A stretch of DNA of 64,000 nucleotides, from contig NZ_QXFO01000018.1 in NCBI RefSeq assembly GCF_003584105.1, forward strand, positions 1 through 64,000, written 5' to 3'. Shown here piece by piece: positions 41,535 to 50,759 of the stretch. The notes under the pieces are model-generated. The model had not been told where the DNA came from, did not search any database, and saw nothing but the letters and a program-made list of their open reading frames with translations. This DNA is from Flagellimonas taeanensis. GTDB lineage: Bacteria > Bacteroidota > Bacteroidia > Flavobacteriales > Flavobacteriaceae. The position numbers and the translations under genes are program-made. Every line of letters begins with the position of its first letter. Within the stretch, counting starts at the first letter, position 1.

Positions 41535-42473
41535 TTGGAAAATCTACTTTATGTTACCCTTGGGCTGGCCCTTCTTATTGCCGGGGGAAATTGGTTGTTG
41601 AAATCGGCAGTGGCCCTATCCCTTAGGTTGTCCATCCCAAAGATCGTGATCGGCATGACGGTGGTTTCCTTTGCCACATCGGCACCAGAACTTATCGTGA
41701 GCATAAAAGCGGCCTTGGACGGTTTTCCAGATCTTGCCCTGGCCAATGTAGTGGGATCCAACATTGCAAACCTGGGGCTCGTGCTGTCCATTACCATACT
41801 ATTGGGGAGCATAGATGTGCGAAAAAGTTTCTATTCCACCGATTGGCCTGTGATGATGGTCGCTTCCCTCTTGTTTTGTGGCTTTGTTTATTTTGATGCT
41901 GTTCTGCAGCAATATGAAGGTATCATCCTCGTATCCTGTCTTTTTCTTTTCTTGGTGTACCTTCTCAGGTTTCAACAAACAGCGGTTGTGGATGAAAGGC
42001 CGGAAGATGATGTTCCCCTACCTTTATATAGGACGGTATTGTTGCTTGGCATAGGGGGAACGGCACTTTGGGGCGGATCGGAACTGCTGATCAGGGGTGC
42101 CGTGGGCATGGCCTCCGTTTTTGGAGTGAGCGATAGAATCATTGGCATCACTGTGGTTTCGGTAGGGACCAGTGTTCCTGAATTGGCAGCCTCCGTAATT
42201 GCAGTGCTAAAAAAGGAAAAGGCCATTTCGTTGGGTAATTTGATAGGTTCCAACATTTTTAACCTACTGGCTGTTTTGGGAATAACAGCCATCATTACGC
42301 CTATAAATGTAGTGGATACGGGATTGCTTCATAATGATATCTTTTGGATGTTGGGCATTTCCTTTTTGATACTGCCCTTGGTGTTCTTCCCAAAAGGATT
42401 GCGCTTGGGGTGGAGGGACGGTCTTGTGCTTTTGACCATCTATATCGCTTTTGTCTATTTGACCGTAAAATAA
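41535..42473 (+). CDS. Ca2+/Na+ antiporter of the CaCA family (YrbG-like)
   Basis: 312 aa from a TTG at 41535, chosen because the first membrane helix (LLYVTLGLALLIAGGNWLL) begins there and a promoter lies just upstream; the TTG at 41490 would fall inside the promoter. No ATG exists before residue 50. The two inverted alpha repeats are clear: VVSFATSAPELIVSI with NVVGSNIANLGLVLS, and VVSVGTSVPELAASV with NLIGSNIFNLLAVLG, which supply the ion-binding acidic residues. It exchanges calcium for sodium or protons across the inner membrane. Ten helices are expected. Confidence 0.9.
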   Translation: MENLLYVTLGLALLIAGGNWLLKSAVALSLRLSIPKIVIGMTVVSFATSAPELIVSIKAALDGFPDLALANVVGSNIANLGLVLSITILLGSIDVRKSFYSTDWPVMMVASLLFCGFVYFDAVLQQYEGIILVSCLFLFLVYLLRFQQTAVVDERPEDDVPLPLYRTVLLLGIGGTALWGGSELLIRGAVGMASVFGVSDRIIGITVVSVGTSVPELAASVIAVLKKEKAISLGNLIGSNIFNLLAVLGITAIITPINVVDTGLLHNDIFWMLGISFLILPLVFFPKGLRLGWRDGLVLLTIYIAFVYLTVK

Positions 42474-42503
42474 AAAACCGCCCCTTTGGTAGGGACGGTT
42501 TTT
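42473..42503. terminator. Bidirectional terminator between antiporter and GSII genes
   Basis: AAAAACCG-C-CCCT and AGGG-A-CGGTTTTT form a GC-rich stem flanked by A and T runs. It serves the two convergent genes. Confidence 0.7.
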
Positions 42504-42538
42504 CATCTATAATCAACAACTAATTTATTTGCTACCGG

Positions 42539-43549
42539 CTATACCTTAGCAGATTTTACTGTTTTGATGATCCTGGCCGCAACTTTGTATGGATCTGCGT
42601 TAGAGGCAGGTCTCCTGTCCTCCAGCCATCCTTTCCATCCTTTCTCAACGGTCATGATCGGAATCCTGATGGAAGCGCCCCTATCGGAAACTCCATAGCT
42701 GAAATCGTGGATGGAAGCAGTTTCGTGCTTACCGGTCAAACGTTGGTCATTGTATGCTCCATAGACAGCTATATGCTCTGCGGTAACAGGTCTGAAGGCC
42801 TCACAAATTTTCTCATAAACCTCCTTGGAACCGCAGGTTCTCAAAGTAGTGTTGGAGAAGTTGGCGTGCATACCGGAACCGTTCCAGTCTCCCTTGATGG
42901 GTTTTGGGTGATATTCAATATAGTAACCATAATCTTCGGTCAATCTATCCAAAAGGTAGCGGGCAGCCCAAACTTGGTCACCGGCAGTTTTTCCACCTTT
43001 GGCAAAAATTTGGAACTCCCACTGTCCGCAAGCAACTTCTTGGTTGATACCCTCGAAATTGATACCAGCTTCAAGACACATATCCGCATGACGCTCCACC
43101 AAATCCCTGCCATGGGTGTTCTTACCACCTACAGAGCAATAGTACATTCCTTGTGGCCCTGGATAACCATTGATAGGGAAGCCCAAAGGTAGTTGGGTCC
43201 TGGTATCCATAATAAAATATTCCTGCTCGAAACCGAACCAGAAATCATCGTTCTCATCATCTATGGTCGCCCTTGAGTTGGTCGCGTGGGGGGTTCCATC
43301 TGGGTTCAATACCTCGGCAATCACCAAATAACCATCGATCCTTCCCGGATCTGGAAAAATTGCAACGGGCTTAAGCAAGCAATCTGAGGAACCTCCTTCG
43401 GCCTGCTCAGTGGAACTGCCGTCGAATGACCATATAGGGCAATCTTCCAGTTTGCCGCTAAAATTCTCCTCGATTTTAGTTTTGCTTCTCATGTTGGCAG
43501 TTGGTGTATAACCGTCCAACCAGATATACTCTAATTTAGATTTGCTCAT
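42539..43549 (-). CDS. Glutamine synthetase, class II (GSII)
   Basis: 336 aa, the short length of eukaryotic-type GSII and well below the 450-470 aa of class I. Motifs include LEYIWLDGYTPTANMRSKTKI, WSFDGSSTEQAEGGSSDCLLKP, WFGFEQEYFI, NGSGMHANFSNTTLR, and SIRIPIMTVEKGWKGWLEDRRPASNADPY. It makes glutamine from glutamate and ammonia with ATP. It is divergent from the class III enzyme gene, with promoter boxes in the 210-bp gap. The presence of both types is typical of Flavobacteriaceae. Confidence 0.94.
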   Translation of the reverse strand: MSKSKLEYIWLDGYTPTANMRSKTKIEENFSGKLEDCPIWSFDGSSTEQAEGGSSDCLLKPVAIFPDPGRIDGYLVIAEVLNPDGTPHATNSRATIDDENDDFWFGFEQEYFIMDTRTQLPLGFPINGYPGPQGMYYCSVGGKNTHGRDLVERHADMCLEAGINFEGINQEVACGQWEFQIFAKGGKTAGDQVWAARYLLDRLTEDYGYYIEYHPKPIKGDWNGSGMHANFSNTTLRTCGSKEVYEKICEAFRPVTAEHIAVYGAYNDQRLTGKHETASIHDFSYGVSDRGASIRIPIMTVEKGWKGWLEDRRPASNADPYKVAARIIKTVKSAKV

Positions 43550-43586
43550 AATTTTTGGTAGTTAATCGTTCTCAAATTAATGGAGA

Positions 43587-43615
43587 CAAAAATAGTTTTT
43601 TCATTTAATAATCAA
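43587..43615 (-). promoter_or_regulatory. Promoter of the GSII gene
   Basis: On the minus strand TTG (43615-43613), an 18-nt spacer and TATTTTTG (43594-43587). It is about 38 bp upstream of the start codon. Confidence 0.5.
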
Positions 43616-43732
43616 TGTTTCGCAGGGGTAAAATCACAAAATTGTCGATATAATTTATAATACCCCTGTTTTGTGTGGGGCAAAGTGAAAAAAAAGTATT
43701 TTTTAGGACATATATTATTAAATTGTTAATTG

Positions 43733-43740
43733 TAATTTTG
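43733..43740 (+). promoter_or_regulatory. -7 box of the GSIII gene
   Basis: TAATTTTG, an exact TAnnTTTG match 19 bp before the ATG. A -33 TTG at standard distance was not found. Confidence 0.4.
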
Positions 43741-43759
43741 AGGCCTAAATACAAATAAA

Positions 43760-45946
43760 ATGCCGAAAGTAAGATTCCAAGCCTTGGCAGAAAGCCGCAA
43801 CAGAAAGCATACCGAGATGAACGAAGCAGGGAAACGTTCCGAGCTGTTCGGGAAGAATGTTTTCAATGAGGACAAAATGCTCCAATTCCTGACCAAGGAA
43901 GCTTTTGACAATGTCAAATCCGCCATTTTTCAAGGAAACAAGATAGATCGTAAAATTGCCGACCAGGTGGCCGAAGGGATGAAGGCATGGGCCCTGAGCA
44001 TGGGTGCCACGCACTATACCCACTGGTTCCAACCCTTGACCGGAGCCACCGCCGAAAAGCACGACGCCTTCTTCGATATCCTTCCCGATGGCAGGGGTAT
44101 GGAGAAGTTTGGAGGGGCACAATTGGTGCAACAGGAACCGGATGCATCCAGTTTTCCCAGTGGAGGCATCAGAAATACTTTCGAGGCCCGGGGCTACACC
44201 GCTTGGGATCCGACCTCACCGGCATTCATATATAAAACGACCCTTTGCATCCCCACCATATTTGTGGCCTACACCGGTGAAGCCTTGGATAATAAGGCAC
44301 CATTGCTACGTGCACTATACGCTGTGGACCAGGCCGCAACAGGGGTTGCACAGTATTTTGACAAAAACGTGAGAAAGGTCTATGCCACCTTGGGTTGGGA
44401 ACAAGAATATTTTTTGGTGGACAAGGCATTGGCAAAGTCCCGTTTGGACCTCTCCATGACCGGTAGGACCTTGGTGGGCAATTTTTCCGCAAAGGGCCAA
44501 CAGTTGGACGACCATTATTTTGGAGTGATACCGCCTCGCGTGTTAAGTTTTATGAGCGACCTGGAAAAGGAATGTACCAAATTGGGAATTCCGGTCAAAA
44601 CAAGACATAACGAAGTGGCCCCTAACCAGTTTGAGTTGGCACCGGTGTTCGAGGAAGCCAACCTTTCCGTGGACCACAACCTGTTGCTCATGGACGTCAT
44701 GGAAGAGATTGCGGACCGCCACCATTTTTCAGTACTGTTCCATGAAAAGCCCTTTGCAGGGATCAACGGTTCCGGCAAGCACAACAACTGGTCCCTGGCC
44801 ACCGATACCGGGGTGAACCTGCTCAGTCCAGGGAGCACGCCCATGAAGAATCTTCAATTTTTGACCTTTTTCGTCAATACCATAAAAGCAGTGGACACTT
44901 ATGAGGAGCTTTTGCGCGCCTCGATTGCCTCTGCAAGCAACGACCACAGATTGGGTGCCAATGAGGCCCCACCGTCCATCCTTTCCATTTTTATCGGAAA
45001 ACAATTGAGCAATGTGCTGGACGAGTTGGAAGGGGTTTCCAAAGGAAAACTGTCGCCAGAGGAAAAAACGGAGCTCAAGCTCAACGTAGTGGGTAAGATC
45101 CCGGAAATTCTTTTGGACAACACCGATAGGAACCGTACATCTCCCTTTGCCTTCACGGGGAACAAATTTGAAATGAGGGGAGTGGGTTCCAAGACCAATT
45201 GTGCCAAACCCATGACCATTCTGAACACAATCGTGGCCAAGCAGCTCACAGATTTTAAAAAGGAGGTGGATGCGCTGATCGACAAAAAGAGCCTGAAAAA
45301 GGACGAAGCCGTTTTCAACGTGCTCCGCGAGTACATAAAGACTTCCAAACGTATCCGTTTTGAGGGTGATGGGTATGGGATGGAATGGCAGGAAGAGGCC
45401 AGAAGACGCAAGCTGAGCAACAACAAGAACACCCCAGAGGCCCTACAGGTAATCACTTCCAAGGAGAGTTTGGAACTTTTCAAGGAAATGGGCGTGATGA
45501 ACGAAGTGGAACTCAAGGCCCATCAGGAAGTGGAATTGGGAGCGTATATTTTTCATATCCAGATTGAAGGAAGGGTGCTAGGCGAAATGGTCTATAACCA
45601 CATTATCCCTGCTGCTATCCGATACCAAAATATCCTGTTGAAGAATGTGAGCGGGTTAAAAGAGGTCTATGGCGCAGCCCATAAAAATGTGGCCGAAAGC
45701 CAATTGAACATTCTGGAACAGGTGGGGGAACACATTGTCCAGATCAAAAAGCTAACGGATGAGATGATCGATGCCAGAAAACGTGCCAATGGGATGGCCA
45801 TGAGCAACAAAAAGGCACAGGCCTATTGTAACAACGTAAAACCTTATTTTGATAAGATCAGGGAACAGTCCGATAAATTGGAAAAACTCATAGCGGACGA
45901 TCTATGGCCCTTCACCAAGTATAGGGAATTGCTGTTTGCTAAATAG
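43760..45946 (+). CDS. glnN: Glutamine synthetase, class III (GlnN)
   Basis: 728 aa, the normal length of the long class III enzymes. The N-terminal HYTHWFQPLTGATAEKHDAF and GRGMEKFGGAQLVQQEPDASSFPSGG blocks are class III hallmarks; the ATP- and glutamate-binding region has TRHNEVAPNQFELAP, NHDHN-like SVDHNLLLMDVM, and FHEKPFAGINGSGKHNNWSL. It catalyses the same reaction as GSII, and class III enzymes often serve under nitrogen limitation. A terminator follows. Confidence 0.95.
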   Translation: MPKVRFQALAESRNRKHTEMNEAGKRSELFGKNVFNEDKMLQFLTKEAFDNVKSAIFQGNKIDRKIADQVAEGMKAWALSMGATHYTHWFQPLTGATAEKHDAFFDILPDGRGMEKFGGAQLVQQEPDASSFPSGGIRNTFEARGYTAWDPTSPAFIYKTTLCIPTIFVAYTGEALDNKAPLLRALYAVDQAATGVAQYFDKNVRKVYATLGWEQEYFLVDKALAKSRLDLSMTGRTLVGNFSAKGQQLDDHYFGVIPPRVLSFMSDLEKECTKLGIPVKTRHNEVAPNQFELAPVFEEANLSVDHNLLLMDVMEEIADRHHFSVLFHEKPFAGINGSGKHNNWSLATDTGVNLLSPGSTPMKNLQFLTFFVNTIKAVDTYEELLRASIASASNDHRLGANEAPPSILSIFIGKQLSNVLDELEGVSKGKLSPEEKTELKLNVVGKIPEILLDNTDRNRTSPFAFTGNKFEMRGVGSKTNCAKPMTILNTIVAKQLTDFKKEVDALIDKKSLKKDEAVFNVLREYIKTSKRIRFEGDGYGMEWQEEARRRKLSNNKNTPEALQVITSKESLELFKEMGVMNEVELKAHQEVELGAYIFHIQIEGRVLGEMVYNHIIPAAIRYQNILLKNVSGLKEVYGAAHKNVAESQLNILEQVGEHIVQIKKLTDEMIDARKRANGMAMSNKKAQAYCNNVKPYFDKIREQSDKLEKLIADDLWPFTKYRELLFAK

Positions 45947-45971
45947 CACAAGCCCCAAAAAATGAAAACCT

Positions 45972-46012
45972 ACGGAAAGCCTATCGATTAATTGATGGCT
46001 TTCCGTTATTTT
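45972..46012 (+). terminator. Terminator after glnN
   Basis: ACGGAAAGCC (45972-45981) pairs with GGCTTTCCGT (45997-46006), followed by TATTTTT. The T-tail doubles as the -7 box of the next gene. Confidence 0.65.
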
Positions 46013-46014
46013 TG
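46007..46014 (+). promoter_or_regulatory. -7 box of purM
   Basis: TATTTTTG, an exact TAnnTTTG match 15 bp before the ATG at 46030, overlapping the tail of the glnN terminator. Confidence 0.45.
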
Positions 46015-46029
46015 CCCAAACCCATTTTT

Positions 46030-47208
46030 ATGTCATCCGACACGAGTAAAAGATATGCCCAGAGAGGGGTTTCCGCTTCCAAGGAAGATGTGCACAGTGC
46101 CATCAAGAATATAGACAAAGGACTTTTTCCCAAGGCTTTTTGCAAAATTGTCCCCGACCATCTCACTGGTAGTGCGGACCATTGCCTTGTAATGCATGCC
46201 GATGGTGCCGGGACCAAATCCTCTTTGGCCTATATGTACTGGAAGGAAACGGGCGACCTGTCCGTTTGGAAAGGGATTGCCCAAGATGCCCTGATCATGA
46301 ACGTGGACGACCTGATCTGTGTGGGTGCCACCGACCATATCATGCTTTCCTCGACCATCGGAAGGAACAAGAACCTGATTCCGGGAGAAGTTATTTCGGC
46401 CATCATCAATGGTACGGAGGAATTGATCTCCGATCTGAAAAAACATGGGATCACCATCCATTCAACGGGTGGGGAAACGGCTGATGTAGGCGATTTGGTG
46501 CGGACCATCATCGTGGACTCCACGGTCACCGCCCGGATGGAAAGGAGCCAAGTGGTCGATAATGCCAATATTTCGGCTGGGGATGTCATTGTAGGGCTTG
46601 CTTCCTATGGAAAGGCCACTTATGAGACCGAATACAATGGTGGGATGGGCAGTAACGGGCTTACCTCTGCCAGACATGATGTCTTTGGAAAATATTTGGC
46701 AAAAAAATACCCGGAAAGCTATGACGCCTCCGTTCCAGAGGAGTTGGTATATTCCGGTCAGATTAAATTGACGGATGCCGTGCCAGATTCTCCCTTGGAT
46801 GCAGGAAAATTGGTGCTGTCACCCACAAGGACCTATGCGCCCATCATCAAAAGGATATTGGAAGCCTATTCACCCAAGGAAATCCATGGGATGGTGCACT
46901 GTAGCGGGGGGGCGCAGACCAAGATCCTCCACTTTGTGGACAATCTTCACATCATCAAGGACCATATGTTCCCTGTACCACCCCTGTTCAAATTGATCCA
47001 GGAGCAATCCGGTACCGATTGGAAGGAAATGTACCAGGTGTTCAACTGTGGACACCGAATGGAACTTTATGTAAATGAGGAAGTTGCTGAAGATGTCATC
47101 AGGATTTCCAAAAGCTTCGATGTAGAAGCGCAGATCATAGGCAGGGTGGAGTCATCGGAAACCAAAAAACTGACCATCCAGAGTGAGTATGGTAAGTTTC
47201 ACTATTAG
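46030..47208 (+). CDS. purM: Phosphoribosylformylglycinamidine cyclo-ligase (AIR synthetase)
   Basis: 392 aa from ATG 46030, just after a -7 box; a TTG at 46012 is not credible because it lies within that box. RYAQRGVSASKEDVHSAIKNID, the long variant start of Bacteroidetes, is followed by VMHADGAGTKSSLAY, DALIMNVDDLICVGA, HSTGGETADVGDLVRTI and GMVHCSGGAQTKILHFVD, which are PurM-type ATP-grasp-like signatures. It converts FGAM to AIR in purine synthesis. The next gene begins 47 bp downstream. Confidence 0.92.
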   Translation: MSSDTSKRYAQRGVSASKEDVHSAIKNIDKGLFPKAFCKIVPDHLTGSADHCLVMHADGAGTKSSLAYMYWKETGDLSVWKGIAQDALIMNVDDLICVGATDHIMLSSTIGRNKNLIPGEVISAIINGTEELISDLKKHGITIHSTGGETADVGDLVRTIIVDSTVTARMERSQVVDNANISAGDVIVGLASYGKATYETEYNGGMGSNGLTSARHDVFGKYLAKKYPESYDASVPEELVYSGQIKLTDAVPDSPLDAGKLVLSPTRTYAPIIKRILEAYSPKEIHGMVHCSGGAQTKILHFVDNLHIIKDHMFPVPPLFKLIQEQSGTDWKEMYQVFNCGHRMELYVNEEVAEDVIRISKSFDVEAQIIGRVESSETKKLTIQSEYGKFHY

Positions 47209-47255
47209 CATACGATTCGTTCCAGTTTAGCGTTCTTGTTTATAAACCCCGAGCT

Positions 47256-47696
47256 ATGGAAAGGAAGGATTTTCTAAGAAGTTTAGGCGCAGGTGCAGCA
47301 TTTGCCCTTACTTTTCCCTGTTTGCAAGGATGTTCCAAGGACCAAATCGACGGGAATATTGAAGAAGTTCCCACGGGTGTGGACTTTACGGTAGACCTTA
47401 CTTCCCAGGAAGGACAGGCCCTATCGGCAAATGGAGGATTCATCTTAAAGAACTTGGTCGTTGTGGCCAGAAATCTCCAGGGAGAATATGTGGCGGCCAG
47501 TCAGGTGTGCAGCCATGAATCGTATGACCAAGTAAGGTTTGTCAATCAGGATGGGGGTATTTTTTATTGTGATGTCCATGGATCCCGCTTTTCGCAAGAT
47601 GGAACCCCATTGAACCAAGTGGATAGTAAACCGGCACGTGCCCTCAAAGTATTCAATACCGAACTTGATGGGTCCATACTCCGGATCTTTGAGTAA
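47256..47696 (+). CDS. Rieske [2Fe-2S] domain protein, exported
   Basis: 146 aa. An export signal of twin-arginine-like form (ERKDFLRSLGAGAAFALTFPC) with a possible lipobox Cys precedes a Rieske domain. The cluster ligands are CSH in SQVCSHESYDQV and CxxH in FYCDVHGSRFSQDG. It would carry electrons in the periplasm. It is the first gene of a tight operon with a thioredoxin-like protein, ApbE and two DUF proteins, which suggests an exported redox system. Partners are not proven. Confidence 0.88.
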   Translation: MERKDFLRSLGAGAAFALTFPCLQGCSKDQIDGNIEEVPTGVDFTVDLTSQEGQALSANGGFILKNLVVVARNLQGEYVAASQVCSHESYDQVRFVNQDGGIFYCDVHGSRFSQDGTPLNQVDSKPARALKVFNTELDGSILRIFE

Positions 47697-47714
47697 TTTG
47701 TAGTCCCAAATCTT

Positions 47715-48152
47715 ATGAAACGATTCTTGACCTTCATTTTTTTTGTAAGTCTTGGTGCCCTGCACGCACAGGAGTGGCAGGACAGTTATGCCAGTGCACT
47801 GGATAGGGCAAATACAGCAGACAAACCCATTGTTCTGGTATTTTCCGGATCGGATTGGTGCGCTCCCTGTATCCGTTTGAAAAAAAGCATTCTGGATACG
47901 GAGGAGTTTAAGACCTATGCCTCCAAGAACTATGTGCTGTACAATGCCGATTTTCCTCGAAAAAAACAAAACCAGCTTCCCGAAGAAAAATCGGGCGTGA
48001 ACAAAATGCTGGCCGAAAAATACAATCCCAAAGGTTATTTCCCCTTGGTCGTGGTCTTGGACAAGAATGGATCTGTTTTGGGAGAAACAGGATTCAACCC
48101 CAGGCTTACCCCTGAGAAATATATTTCTCTTCTCAACAAATTCATAAAATGA
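47715..48152 (+). CDS. Thioredoxin-family protein, periplasmic
   Basis: 145 aa. The signal MKRFLTFIFFVSLGALHAQ is followed by a thioredoxin fold with the active site SDWCAPC (about residue 53) and the cis-Pro region YFPLVVVLDKNGSVLG. It resembles the DUF255/thioredoxin_7 type that acts on secreted proteins. The start is 18 bp after the Rieske gene, and the end overlaps ApbE by 4 bp. It could keep cysteines of the operon's other products reduced. Confidence 0.88.
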   Translation: MKRFLTFIFFVSLGALHAQEWQDSYASALDRANTADKPIVLVFSGSDWCAPCIRLKKSILDTEEFKTYASKNYVLYNADFPRKKQNQLPEEKSGVNKMLAEKYNPKGYFPLVVVLDKNGSVLGETGFNPRLTPEKYISLLNKFIK

Positions 48153-49147
48153 AAGCGGTCGTCCTTCTTTTGAGCAGCCTATCCTGTCTGTTGTCCTTGG
48201 GGCAATTGGGGCAGAAGGATGTCACTGTGAAAAAGACGCTCAAGTTGATGGGAACCCGTTTTGAGGTCACCGTGGTGGCCCCGAACGAGGAAATTGGCTA
48301 TATCAACATTGATGAGGCCGTTTCCGAGATCCAGCGTATTGAAAAGATCATCTCTTCTTGGGATGAAAACTCCGAGACCTCGCTCATCAACAAAAATGCA
48401 GGGATAAAGCCCGTCAAGGTAAGTCCAGAGCTTTTTGGCCTTATTGAGCGTTCCATACGGATTTCTGAGATTACCGATGGGGCCTTCGACATTACCTATG
48501 CTTCCATGGACAATATTTGGAAGTTTGATGGCAGCATGGAAACTGCACCCAAAGAAGAGGATATCCGAAAAGCCGTGGAAAAGATCGGATATCAAAAAAT
48601 CGTGATGGACCCCAAGAACCAAACCGTATTCTTGCCGGAACCGGGCATGTGCATCGGGTTTGGGGCCATTGGAAAAGGGTATGCAGCGGACAAGGCCAAA
48701 GAACTTATGGTTTCCAAGGATGTGAAAGGAGGCATCATCAACGCTTCTGGCGACCTGACCACATGGGGGACCAAGGTGACAGGGGAAAAGTGGCTGGTGG
48801 GCATTGCCAATCCGTTGAGCAAAGACAAGGTGTTCAGTTGGTTGCCCGTCATCGAATCCTCGGTGGCCACATCAGGCAATTATGAAAAGTTCATCATCCT
48901 GAACGGAAAAAAATATTCCCACATCATCGACCCCAGGACAGGATATCCCACTACGGGGATCAACAGCGTGTCCATTTTTGCCAAACAGGCGGAACTTTGT
49001 GATGCCTTGGCCACAGCGGTTTTCATTATGGGAAGGGACGTTGGCCTGCACATGATCAACCAGATGGATGGGGTAGAGGCCGTGGTCGTGGACTCGGACA
49101 ATAAAATTCATAAGAGTTCGGGTATCATATTCGATATGAATCCGTAA
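48149..49147 (+). CDS. apbE: FAD:protein FMN transferase (ApbE)
   Basis: 332 aa with a Sec signal. Characteristic blocks are LMGTRFEVTVVAPNEE, RIEKIISSWDENSETSLIN, GAIGKGYAADKAKELM, GGIINASGDLTTWG, HIIDPRTGYPTTGINSVSIFA and ALATAVFIMG. ApbE attaches FMN covalently to Thr or Ser of exported electron-transfer proteins (in Rnf, Nqr and others). No clear flavinylation site (SGAT-like) was seen in the operon neighbours, so its target is open. It overlaps the thioredoxin gene by 4 bp. Confidence 0.93.
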   Translation: MKAVVLLLSSLSCLLSLGQLGQKDVTVKKTLKLMGTRFEVTVVAPNEEIGYINIDEAVSEIQRIEKIISSWDENSETSLINKNAGIKPVKVSPELFGLIERSIRISEITDGAFDITYASMDNIWKFDGSMETAPKEEDIRKAVEKIGYQKIVMDPKNQTVFLPEPGMCIGFGAIGKGYAADKAKELMVSKDVKGGIINASGDLTTWGTKVTGEKWLVGIANPLSKDKVFSWLPVIESSVATSGNYEKFIILNGKKYSHIIDPRTGYPTTGINSVSIFAKQAELCDALATAVFIMGRDVGLHMINQMDGVEAVVVDSDNKIHKSSGIIFDMNP

Positions 49148-49156
49148 ATTTAGTCC

Positions 49157-49366
49157 ATGATCAAAGCGATGATTTTTCTCCTGATATTGGTCCTTTCGAG
49201 TTCCTGTGTGGCCGTGCGTGAGTACGACAAGGCCTATCTGAACGATGCAGAGATGCAATTGGGTGCCAGGGCCAGTGAACGCTTTGAGACCAATTTCCAC
49301 ATTTATCGGGAAGCGTCCGCCGGGGCCAATGGAGGCAAAACAGGGGGCGGTTGTGGTTGTAATTAA
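49157..49366 (+). CDS. DUF4266 small lipoprotein
   Basis: 69 aa. The lipobox (LVLSSSC) is at residue 17. The rest has VREYDKAYLNDAEMQLG, matching the DUF4266 pattern, and an unusual Gly/Cys-rich tail (GGKTGGGCGCN). The two tail Cys could bind a metal or form a thioether; this is speculation. Its stop is directly followed by the DUF3570 start, so the two are made together. Confidence 0.85.
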   Translation: MIKAMIFLLILVLSSSCVAVREYDKAYLNDAEMQLGARASERFETNFHIYREASAGANGGKTGGGCGCN

Positions 49367-50692
49367 ATGGTACGGGACACTATGAAAAATTGCATCAAAA
49401 GAACAGGGGTCGCCAAAAGGACACTGTTCAGTTCTGGATTGCTCTTCCTTTGCTGTATGGCCATCCGTTCGCAGCAGACCGATACCTCTTACCAAAAACG
49501 TGTTTTGGAGACCAGCGAGGTCGACCTGTTGTTCAGCTATTACAAGCAGGATGGACAAAATGCCGCGGTGACCGGGGGAGAGGGGACCGAAGAGTTGACC
49601 GATGCCACTTCCAGCATTGTACTGCGGATGCCCATGAACGAAAGTGATATCCTGACGGTGGATGTCGGCCTGTCTGCCTATACTTCTGCCTCTTCCAGCA
49701 ATGTGAACCCCTTGGACGGCGGACCCAGTGTTTCACCATTCGATGCTTCTTCTGGGGAATCCAGAAAAGACCTTTTGACCTACATCAACCCCAGCTACCA
49801 GCACAGTTCCGATGACAGGAATTCCATCTGGAGCGCCAATGCCTATTTTTCCACGGAGTACGATTATCTTTCCCTTGGTTTTGGAGGGAGCTATACCCGT
49901 TTGTTCAATGAGAAGAACACCGAACTGACCTTGAGCGGCCGGGTGTTTTTTGACAAATGGAACCCGCAATACCCCATTGAGCTGCGTGAAGGTTTTTTTG
50001 ACGATCGGATTACGGGGAACGGGACCTATAATCCCATTTTTTCGGAATTTGAAAAGGAGAGCAGAAACTCCTATTCGCTTTCGTTGAGTTTTTCGCAGAT
50101 CATGGGGAAAAAATTGCAAGGGGCCCTTTTCATGGACCTGGTTTCCCAGAACGGATTGTTGAGCACCCCGTTCCAACGTGTCTATTTTGCGGATTTTGAA
50201 GATTTTTATATCGATGATTTCCAATTGGCGGACAATGTGGAACAATTGCCGGACAGTAGGTTCAAAATACCCTTTGGGGGTAGGCTGAACTACTATCTAA
50301 ACGACCTGGTGGTGTTGCGTACCTATTATCGTTTCTATTGGGACGATTGGGGGATTACCTCGCATACGGCCAGTTTGGAAGTACCGTTCAAGGTCACGGA
50401 CAAGTTCACCCTGTATCCTACGTACCGTTACTACACTCAGACCGCAGCTGATTATTTTTATCCCAAGGAAGAAGCACTGTCCACGGATAGCTACTACACT
50501 TCGGACTATGACCTGTCGGATTATAATGCCCATCAATATGGAATGGGAGTGCAGTACAGGGACATTTTTGCTTCGGCCAAAGTGTTCAGTTTTGGCCTGA
50601 AGACCATCGACCTCCGTTTTAGCCAATACGACAGGAGCAATGGCCTCAACGCTTTTATCTTTACCCTTGGGACTACTTTTGTGGGGAACTGA
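49367..50692 (+). CDS. DUF3570 outer-membrane beta-barrel-like protein
   Basis: 441 aa; an ATG at 49382 (MKNCIKRTGVAK) is an alternative start that gives a more regular signal. After the signal the sequence is rich in alternating aromatic and polar strands (SYSLSLSFSQIMG, DLVVLRTYYRFYWDDWGITSHTASLEVPFKV, YGMGVQYRDIF) and ends in a strand pattern typical of a beta-barrel. DUF3570 and DUF4266 commonly occur beside ApbE; the role may be to carry or receive an exported redox partner, which is inference. Confidence 0.85.
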   Translation: MVRDTMKNCIKRTGVAKRTLFSSGLLFLCCMAIRSQQTDTSYQKRVLETSEVDLLFSYYKQDGQNAAVTGGEGTEELTDATSSIVLRMPMNESDILTVDVGLSAYTSASSSNVNPLDGGPSVSPFDASSGESRKDLLTYINPSYQHSSDDRNSIWSANAYFSTEYDYLSLGFGGSYTRLFNEKNTELTLSGRVFFDKWNPQYPIELREGFFDDRITGNGTYNPIFSEFEKESRNSYSLSLSFSQIMGKKLQGALFMDLVSQNGLLSTPFQRVYFADFEDFYIDDFQLADNVEQLPDSRFKIPFGGRLNYYLNDLVVLRTYYRFYWDDWGITSHTASLEVPFKVTDKFTLYPTYRYYTQTAADYFYPKEEALSTDSYYTSDYDLSDYNAHQYGMGVQYRDIFASAKVFSFGLKTIDLRFSQYDRSNGLNAFIFTLGTTFVGN

Positions 50693-50702
50693 CCCAATTT
50701 TG

Positions 50703-50737
50703 TTGGAAAAGAATCCAACTAAAAAATCGTAAATTCG
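50703..50737 (+). promoter_or_regulatory. Promoter of prfA, overlapping a hairpin
   Basis: TTGG at 50703-50706 and TAAATTCG at 50730-50737 with a 23-nt spacer. The TTGG also forms part of a GTTGGA/TCCAAC hairpin (50702-50719). Confidence 0.4.
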
Positions 50738-50759
50738 CATCCCTAAGTAAGATTGATCT

